54,825 bases of DNA from the NCBI GenBank assembly GCA_019510185.1, contig JAEKKV010000026.1, forward strand, positions 1 to 54,825, written 5' to 3'. Origin of the DNA: Verrucomicrobiota bacterium. Lineage in GTDB: Bacteria > Verrucomicrobiota > Verrucomicrobiia > Opitutales > Opitutaceae. Shown piece after piece: positions 53,371 through 54,825 of the stretch. Made by a program: the position numbers and the translations under genes. The notes below the pieces were generated by a model. It ran no database searches and was not told the origin of the DNA. It was given only the letters and a program-made list of their open reading frames with translations. Position 1 is the stretch's first letter. Every line of letters starts with the position of its first letter.

Positions 53371-53569
53371 GTGCCCTACTCGCTCTTTGAGAAGAGCCGG
53401 ACAGCACTCTGCCTTCAACCGACAGCGTCGGAAGGAAGTTTTCAGGGAAAAGACGCCAGTTTGCGCTGGTAATGCAAATCGCGAGGCATCATCAACACCG
53501 CGGTCCTTTCCAACCGAAAAACCTGCCCCGGGAAGTGACGGGGCGAAGCCATCTCTGGACGCTTTCGTC
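53371..53569. other. Gene-free, hairpin-rich stretch (candidate structured RNA or repeat)
   Basis: Within 200 bases I see five short hairpins: GCTCTT (53382) with AAGAGC (53392) inside an outer GTGC/GCAC; CCGAC (53419) with GTCGG (53427); CCAG (53456) with CTGG (53466); GCCCCG (53525) with CGGGGC (53539); GACG (53558) with CGTC (53566). The open frames here (both strands) have poor composition and are rejected. A second, separate 10-bp inverted repeat follows (53672-53681 with 53706-53715). It could be a noncoding RNA or part of a dispersed element. I do not recognise the family. Confidence 0.4.
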
Positions 53570-53671
53570 AGGCCTCCAGCGGGCTGCAGATCCGAGGCCT
53601 GGCTCAACAACGCGTTTCAGCCTTGGAATGAGATCACCTCCGTTTCCTCAATCATGAACCCCTGACCGCCA

Positions 53672-53715
53672 GTAAGGCTTTAGCCGGATTTCAACTGAAC
53701 CTGAAAAAGCCTTAC
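53672..53715. repeat. Perfect 10-bp inverted repeat upstream of HNH locus
   Basis: GTAAGGCTTT (53672-53681) and AAAGCCTTAC (53706-53715) are exact reverse complements with a 24-base loop. From here the sequence turns AT-rich up to the window end. No T-run follows. Confidence 0.6.
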
Positions 53716-53850
53716 CCGCCTCGAATTCACACTCAAAAATTGGGCTTAAATTTTGGTATAAAACTTCTTAAGAAAATACCTGAAATCTGAACAAATCCCG
53801 TGTCATCCCTTTTACAATCCTCGTAAAGTCTTACTGTGCGAATTAACACT

Positions 53851-53858
53851 GTTGGGGC
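53851..53858 (+). repeat. Possible attC-like R' box
   Basis: GTTGGGGC followed by AAAAATACCAAA-ATG, 12 bases before the start at 53871. It has one extra G relative to GTTRRRY. Context matches the boxes at 68, 1348, 1866 and 54560. No paired arm was found, so this is weak. Confidence 0.3.
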
Positions 53859-53870
53859 AAAAATACCAAA

Positions 53871-54417
53871 ATGGACTACAGAAGTTTTTTTGAGCAGTTT
53901 CAGGATTATCTAGCGCCGAAACTCGATACCTACGAACAGGCGATCTATTTATATATTTTTCGTCATAGTCGTCTGCTCGGAAAAGATGAAGTCGTAATCG
54001 GATTCAAATCGGCACGTATTCGCATGGCGTGCGGAGTCGGCACAAGTGGTAGTCCCATGTCAGAAGCAAACTGCAGAATTAAATATTGAAGAAATGGACT
54101 TCTTCGGAGTCCCGGAAAATCGCAGATTTATATTAGAGCGCGAATCTCACCGGTGTTTTTACTGCATGTGCGGATTGAATCCCGAAAATTATGTGATTGA
54201 GCATGTGCTATCGAGACCCAAAGGAAATAATAGTTACAGGAATTTAGTAGCCGCGTGCAGAGAGTGTAATAATCGGAAGAATGATTCAGAAGTAGCTGAT
54301 TTCCTTCGAACTTTATATCGAGAATCTTTTCTGAGTGTTGCTGAAATGAAAGAGCGATTAGGGAAACTCGATCAATTAAAGAACGGAATTTTAAGGCCAG
54401 TAATACAGCCCAACTAG
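53871..54417 (+). pseudogene. HNH endonuclease gene, apparently broken by an out-of-frame internal deletion
   Basis: Two open pieces overlap in different frames. 53871-54089 encodes 72 aa, starting MDYRSFFEQFQDYLAPKLD and resembling a helix-turn-helix-type N-terminus, and ends soon after SPMSEA. A second frame (GTG 54046 or ATG 54094 to 54417) encodes the C-terminal HNH domain: FFGVPENRRF, then CFYC, IEHVLSRPKGNNSYRNL and ACRECNNRK, with the zinc Cys pairs and His intact. From memory, intact relatives are one protein of about 250 aa joining these two parts through a stretch missing here, so an internal deletion plus frameshift is inferred. Alternatively the HNH part (107-123 aa) is still translated alone. 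The gene is AT-rich and in cassette-like context. Confidence 0.6.
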
Positions 54418-54566
54418 TAGGAGTAGGAAGGGGTAGCTGATGTTGCTATGCCTTTATGGAACCCAAAACATACACGGGAAGACGAGCCAAAGGGGGCAGG
54501 CCGTTGTTTGTTTATTATAGACGCCTTCGTTTGGGTCAACTTGACGACGGTACGCTAACGTTAGGC
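54408..54566 (+). repeat. Possible attC site (159 bp)
   Basis: R''-like GCCCAAC (54408-54414, exact RYYYAAC match, overlapping the last codons of the HNH gene) and R'-like GTTAGGC (54560-54566, exact GTTRRRY match) pair over six of seven bases. The interior L boxes are not clearly complementary, and 159 bp is slightly long for an attC. The right end is followed by AAAAA and an ATG at 54572, as at the other cassette junctions. Confidence 0.5.
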
Positions 54567-54571
54567 AAAAA

Positions 54572-54825
54572 ATGATTCACTACTTGATACGCTGCGCTAT
54601 TACAGTTCGAGATGATCCATCTCGGATTGCGTATCATTCCCCTAGCAGAATGGACCTTTTCGTCTACGCGCTAGGTTTATGCGCTTTTGCGCTGCTCTGC
54701 TATTTTAAAGCAGTGCCTCATGCGACGGGAGAAATTGTTGCTTCCATCACCTTTCCCCTAAGTCTTCTTTTTTTGGTTTCAGGAGGTATACATAGTCGTG
54801 TTTATTTTCTGAAAATTGAACAGAT
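54572..54825 (+). CDS. Membrane protein, 3' end outside the window
   Basis: Open from ATG 54572 to the window edge (84 complete codons, no stop). It starts MIHYLIRCAITVRDDPSRIA; hydrophobic segments lie near residues 29-46 and 55-72 (FPLSLLFLVSG). Function unknown. It follows the exact R'-like GTTAGGC and an A-rich leader, so it is probably the next cassette gene. Incomplete, so family recognition is not possible. Confidence 0.5.
   Translation, partial: MIHYLIRCAITVRDDPSRIAYHSPSRMDLFVYALGLCAFALLCYFKAVPHATGEIVASITFPLSLLFLVSGGIHSRVYFLKIEQ

Noticed and set aside
53261..53665. Open frames at 53261-53665 (plus) and 53287-53610 (minus)
   Set aside because: Poor composition, opposite strands open over the same bases, and several hairpins inside. 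No start context. Probably part of the non-coding hairpin region.

Overview
The window looks like a chromosomal segment of a GC-rich verrucomicrobial bacterium, most likely in or near Opitutaceae. This is inferred from gene content: a double-length UvrA of the kind known from Chlamydiae and relatives, ileS followed by a DksA/TraR-like gene and lspA, a HemY-type oxygen-dependent haem route, and several proteins of a style common in that group. No rRNA or tRNA gene was found, so the placement rests on protein gene content alone.

Layout. Positions 1-3150 hold short, AT-richer, same-strand genes (a membrane protein, three small lipoproteins, a second membrane protein). Several are preceded by a recurring motif, roughly TTAACGTTCGGCAAA, just before the start codon. 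At least one spacer (1757-1872) folds like an integron attC site. This region also carries an array of 21-bp repeats with an embedded perfect 18-bp hairpin, and a 53-bp direct repeat whose second copy ends 4 bp before the smc start codon. The far end (about 53850-54825) shows the same architecture: a broken HNH nuclease gene, a possible attC, and a membrane-protein gene running off the edge. Both ends are best read as integron-type cassette arrays without a visible integrase.

The core (3.2-53.2 kb) is ordinary, densely packed chromosome. A plus-strand block carries smc, a membrane-anchored helical-repeat protein, a peroxiredoxin, aconitase (acnA), a STAS-domain protein, trpB and a YicC-family gene. 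A long minus-strand block runs from prfC (about 31.9 kb) down to lspA: prfC, a PBP5-like D-Ala-D-Ala carboxypeptidase, a metal ABC importer with manganese-type ligands, hemF, hemE, hemY, a GH2 glycosidase, ileS, the DksA-like gene and lspA. After that come a 50-aa membrane protein, an RlmI-like methyltransferase, an esterase, three orphan receiver-domain proteins, enolase, an ankyrin-type protein, a secreted beta-helix/PDZ protein, double UvrA, a DeoR-type regulator, a PF04020-type membrane protein, lipoamide dehydrogenase, a 2-hydroxyacid dehydrogenase and a large GT-C-like membrane protein.

The most interesting non-gene signals are: (1) the attC-like cassette arrays at both ends; (2) a palindromic repeat inserted in frame inside both smc and uvrA, in the same reading frame, resembling Rickettsia palindromic elements; (3) the 21-bp repeat array; (4) dispersed palindromic repeats around yicC and elsewhere; (5) a hairpin-rich, gene-free stretch at 53371-53569; (6) an apparent general lack of Shine-Dalgarno sequences. 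Long antisense open frames opposite smc, acnA, trpB, ileS and others are GC-skew shadows and were left out.
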